Source: Bursaphelenchus xylophilus (lineage: Eukaryota; Nematoda; Chromadorea; Rhabditida; Aphelenchoididae). From it: DNA of 64,000 bases. The notes beneath the pieces are model-generated. The model worked only from the letters and a program-made list of their open reading frames with translations, did not search any database and was not told the origin of the DNA. The stretch covers positions 10,287,501 through 10,351,500 of the forward strand of contig CAJFCV020000005.1 of the NCBI GenBank assembly GCA_904066235.2, given 5' to 3'. A program made the translations under genes and the position numbers. Positions 61,363 through 64,000 of this stretch are shown here, piece by piece; position 1 is the first letter of the stretch; each line of letters begins with the position of its first letter.

Positions 61363-63192
61363 ATGAACAACATCCGGCTACCCACGGCGGCCGGTGGTCG
61401 CCCCAGAACTCCAGCCAGACCGCTTTATGCTGCCCGCTTGCCTCCAATTCACCATCCTCTCGGCGCACCAAATTCGCCGAGGGCTGAGTCGCCCGAAGAC
61501 GTCCCAAAATTGCACACCTCCATATCAGAGCCCGTAATCAGCATGCCACAGATCCCGAAATTAAGGCCCACGACGGGACGGCCGGCTGGAACAATGCTGA
61601 GCGCGACATCGACGATGGGACATAGTGGGAATAGTGCGAAGCCGCTTCCGTCGATTGCGGAGCCATCACGTAAGTTGAGAGAAAGCCATTTGAAAATTTT
61701 GAGGAATGCTCTTTGAATTGCCCGACATTAAAACTTACGAAATTAGCGTTTACTGACTAGAAGTACACCAAGTTCGACGTTTGAATTGTGATGAAACTTG
61801 ACACAAATTAAGAAGACATTTTTATAGTACATATGCGAGACTTCTAGAGCGCATTTTGCGAAAAAACCCCCAAATTTATGGGTCTAGAGTCAACAAAAAT
61901 GTGATGGTTTTTTGCGATATAAAAAATTTCATATCTATTTTTACTGTAAAGGATAATTTTTTCACAAAAAAAGCATATTTTTTCGCGCGGGACTGGCAAA
62001 GATATGGCCAAAAAAAATGTTATGTTCTGTGGCCGCTTCTCTCCGCTTTTCGCCCTACCCTCTCGGCTGCAAACATTGTTGAATATCTCGACTTAACCTG
62101 CTAAGAGTTTGCTAGAATTTTTACGAATTGATATACAACCCATACCCAAAGCTCCCGCAAAATGTAAAGCCAATCTGAGCGTCGCGCTTGGAGTATACTT
62201 CCCTTGTGCGCTAAAAAAATATCTGAGATTTCAGGCCGACCAGCTGCCAACGACAAGCCGAATCCACCAGCTAAGGTTGCCCTCAAATGCGCAGTTATAA
62301 TCATCTTCCTTTCGATACCAATCCTCATCTTCGTATTGATGATGGTAATGTCGGGGGGCTTTGAACCAACGCCCTTGGATCATTTCGACGGCGCTAATGA
62401 AACTTTGGCCTCAGTTCCTGACTCAACGTTAGCCCCGTTAAGTGCAGATTCTGATTCTGGGAGTAGTACACAAGCCGCTGCAACGACCACAACGCCCATA
62501 GCTGAAGTTACACAAGCGCCAACGGCTCTGACAACCGCTCAAGCGGTTGTTCCAACGCCGGCACCGGCAAATTATGAGCCAAGCGGTCCAACATCAGCCC
62601 CTGAGGATGTGAATGAGACAGCTGCAGAGGGAGTCGGCGGAGCGATTCCGGGAGGCGAAGCAAATGAAGAGTCGGAGGGGGATCAAGAGTATGTTGAAGC
62701 AAGTTCCGACTTTTCGGGTCGACGACGGTTCGGGGGAATTACAAAATCGGTCAATACGAGGTGTAGGGCAGGCGTAGGAACAAAGTTTATACCAGTCTCT
62801 CGGGAAAATAACCCGTTGCAAAGCGATGATAGGCTATTCCAAGGGGTGACGATTCGCCGTTATTTTCCCGACAGGCTGATAGTAGGTGTCGGCCTGGCAG
62901 CCGTTGAATTCTCCGCGGACGCTTGGCGGAGGCTTGGCGAGGAAGAATCTGGAAACTTACATTAGCTGTAGCCAACCCTACCTTTCTTGACCCTGAGCTA
63001 TTGCAAAATAGAGAAGAACAAAACTTTCGTCAAAAAACGAAGACCCAAATATTTACTTTGTTTCAGTACACTCCATTTCAAAATGTTAGACACGCCTATA
63101 AAATCTGCAATTGCGGCGTCGACGTGCAGTTGACGGATACGAAACCTTTACAGATTGAAAGAGGAGGTTCGAAAACCTATACCAAAAAATAA
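61363..63192 (+). CDS. Single-pass type II membrane protein, unknown
   Basis: Exons 61363-61669, 62235-62773 and 63067-63192, giving 323 aa with matching phases. The start ATG directly follows CTCTTCCAG, so it may be trans-spliced or follow a 5' UTR intron. Seen: Pro/Arg-rich cytosolic part (aa 1-117), TM segment ALKCAVIIIFLSIPILIFVL (about aa 118-142), then a Thr/Ala/Pro-rich, mucin-like ectodomain (TTTTPIAEVTQAPTAL), an acidic stretch, and a C-terminal region with four Cys (NTRCRAG; AYKICNCGVDVQ). No domain recognised. The exon-2 donor (GGC|GTAGGA) is inferred from phase. If it is skipped, the frame runs on through a 90-bp MITE to a stop at 62963, giving an alternative C-terminus. Intron 1 holds a GACGCTCAGA repeat. 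Confidence 0.7.
61757..62215. repeat. GACGCTCAGA-family repeat in intron 1 of the 61.4-kb gene
   Basis: AGTACACCAAGTTCGACGTT at the left and CTGAGCGTCGCGCTTGGAGT at the right, interior with TATGGCCAAAAAAAATG and TCTCGGCTGCAAACATTGTT. Confidence 0.75.
62790..62881. repeat. TA-MITE, 92-bp deleted subtype C
   Basis: ACCAGTCTCTCGGGAAAATA at the left, GCCGTTATTTTCCCGACAGG at the right. The inserted length is 90 bp, a multiple of three, so the surrounding open frame is not shifted. Confidence 0.85.
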
Positions 63193-63497
63193 TCTTTTTT
63201 ATTGCACTGCAATTGCACTTTGCACAAAAGATTTTCCAAATTTTGGGTGTTTCAAAAAGATAGACACGGTTGCTATTTTTGCTAAAAACTTGCGAGTATG
63301 GGCCCCATAGGGCCTGAAATTATTAGTATGACTGTATTGCAACTGTCTGGACTTTATTGAGTTCAAAACGCCCGAATTTTTGTGCAATTTTCCCGGAATT
63401 GCACACATACTTCCGTTTTGTGCAATCTGGCCTGCATCTTTCAGAAGTCCACTTTCTATGGGCACAGACAGTGCAGATGCGACCTATCGTGTGTTAT
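63193..63497. other. Gene-free stretch
   Basis: Nothing beyond the 3' end of the preceding gene. Confidence 0.5.
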
Positions 63498-64000
63498 GGA
63501 CTAGATCCAGTCAGTTTTCACTGGTATGCAACAAATTAATGCGTGGAAATTGCAACGAAAACTGATTCGGCTGCTACATGGTCAGCTTTGAAGGCTGCCC
63601 TACGTTTCGAAACAAGCTAGATGCGAAGAAAAACTTCATGAGTGCAATGTTTAGGTTCTCGTAAAAACGTTTAAGTCTGTAGCATATGCAGCTCTGCTTT
63701 AGCGGGTCCGCAGTGCACAAAACTTTTGCGAAACTATGCGAAATAGGCTTAAAAATGGGTCAAAAACGGTTTTTTGGAAACTTTTCTGGCGTTGGCCCGA
63801 CGGAGCCTGGACACAAAGCTTACTTAATAACGCTTGTTTACTGATCGCCAAGATAGTTCGGAGCTTTTTGGGTTGTGAAAACCACAGGCACCCGCTTGAG
63901 GAGCTTTAAAAGTGACGACTATCGTTGCAAAATCAGTTTTCGTTGCAATTTCCGCGCATTTATTTGTTGCATACCAGTGAAAACTGACTGGATCTAGTCC
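63498..64000. mobile_element. 503-bp TIR element with 67-bp inverted ends
   Basis: GGACTAGATCCAGTCAGTTT at the left continues for about 67 bp and matches the complement at 63934-64000. The right flank lies beyond the window, so a target duplication cannot be checked. No coding potential inside. Confidence 0.85.

Overview
The window looks like nuclear DNA from a rhabditid-type nematode. It carries nematode-restricted serpentine chemoreceptors (one srt-like gene and three srh-like genes). Genes have many small exons with TTTTCAG-type acceptors and consistent phases, and introns and intergenic space are packed with short inverted-repeat DNA transposons. I cannot name the species.

Layout. 1-3.7 kb: repeats only. 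3.7-6 kb: srt-like receptor (+, 6 exons, 337 aa). 7.1-9.8 kb: secreted, probably GPI-anchored helical protein (+, 4 exons, 215 aa). 10-11.7 kb: secreted Lys-rich protein (-, 4 exons, 189 aa), tail to tail with the previous gene. 12.9-15.8 kb and 17.3-23.1 kb: tandem pair of GT31 beta-1,3-galactosyltransferase-like genes (+, 334 and 337 aa) with the same six-exon structure. 24-36.3 kb: triplicated srh array (three intact 365-aa genes plus an inverted fragment), interrupted by a mariner copy, a giant TTAA palindrome and MITEs. 37.5-39.3, 51-52.8 and 54.1-56.4 kb: three paralogous four-TM genes (-) with a CCC start motif and Pro-rich tail; the middle one is broken in exon 2. 39.3-46.3 kb: young Ty3/gypsy-like LTR element, order gag, envelope-like glycoprotein, protease, integrase remnant, without reverse transcriptase. 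61.4-63.2 kb: single-pass type II membrane protein (+, 323 aa).

Repeats dominate. (a) About 45 copies of a TA-target MITE ending TCAGTCTGTCGGGAAAATAA, in three subtypes named here by the inner sequence: G (GAGCAC), W (GTGGAT), C (CGGCGGAT). (b) GCAC-box elements, with TACTAGT / CATAAAGTGC ends and clusters of the palindrome GCACNGTGC. (c) A family with GATCCAGTGG ends. (d) A dispersed 400-bp repeat with GACGCTCAGA ends. (e) hAT, mariner, Transib-like, TTAA and CAGGGTG elements. Because several loci are duplicated, the paralogue often preserves the empty site, so target duplications and the order of insertion can be read directly.

The genes do not form a pathway. They are chemoreceptor, glycosyltransferase and membrane-protein duplicates of the sort found on nematode chromosome arms. 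The most unusual items are the RT-less LTR element with an envelope-like region between gag and protease, the GCACNGTGC clusters, the Transib-like pair, and the layered insertion history of the srh array.
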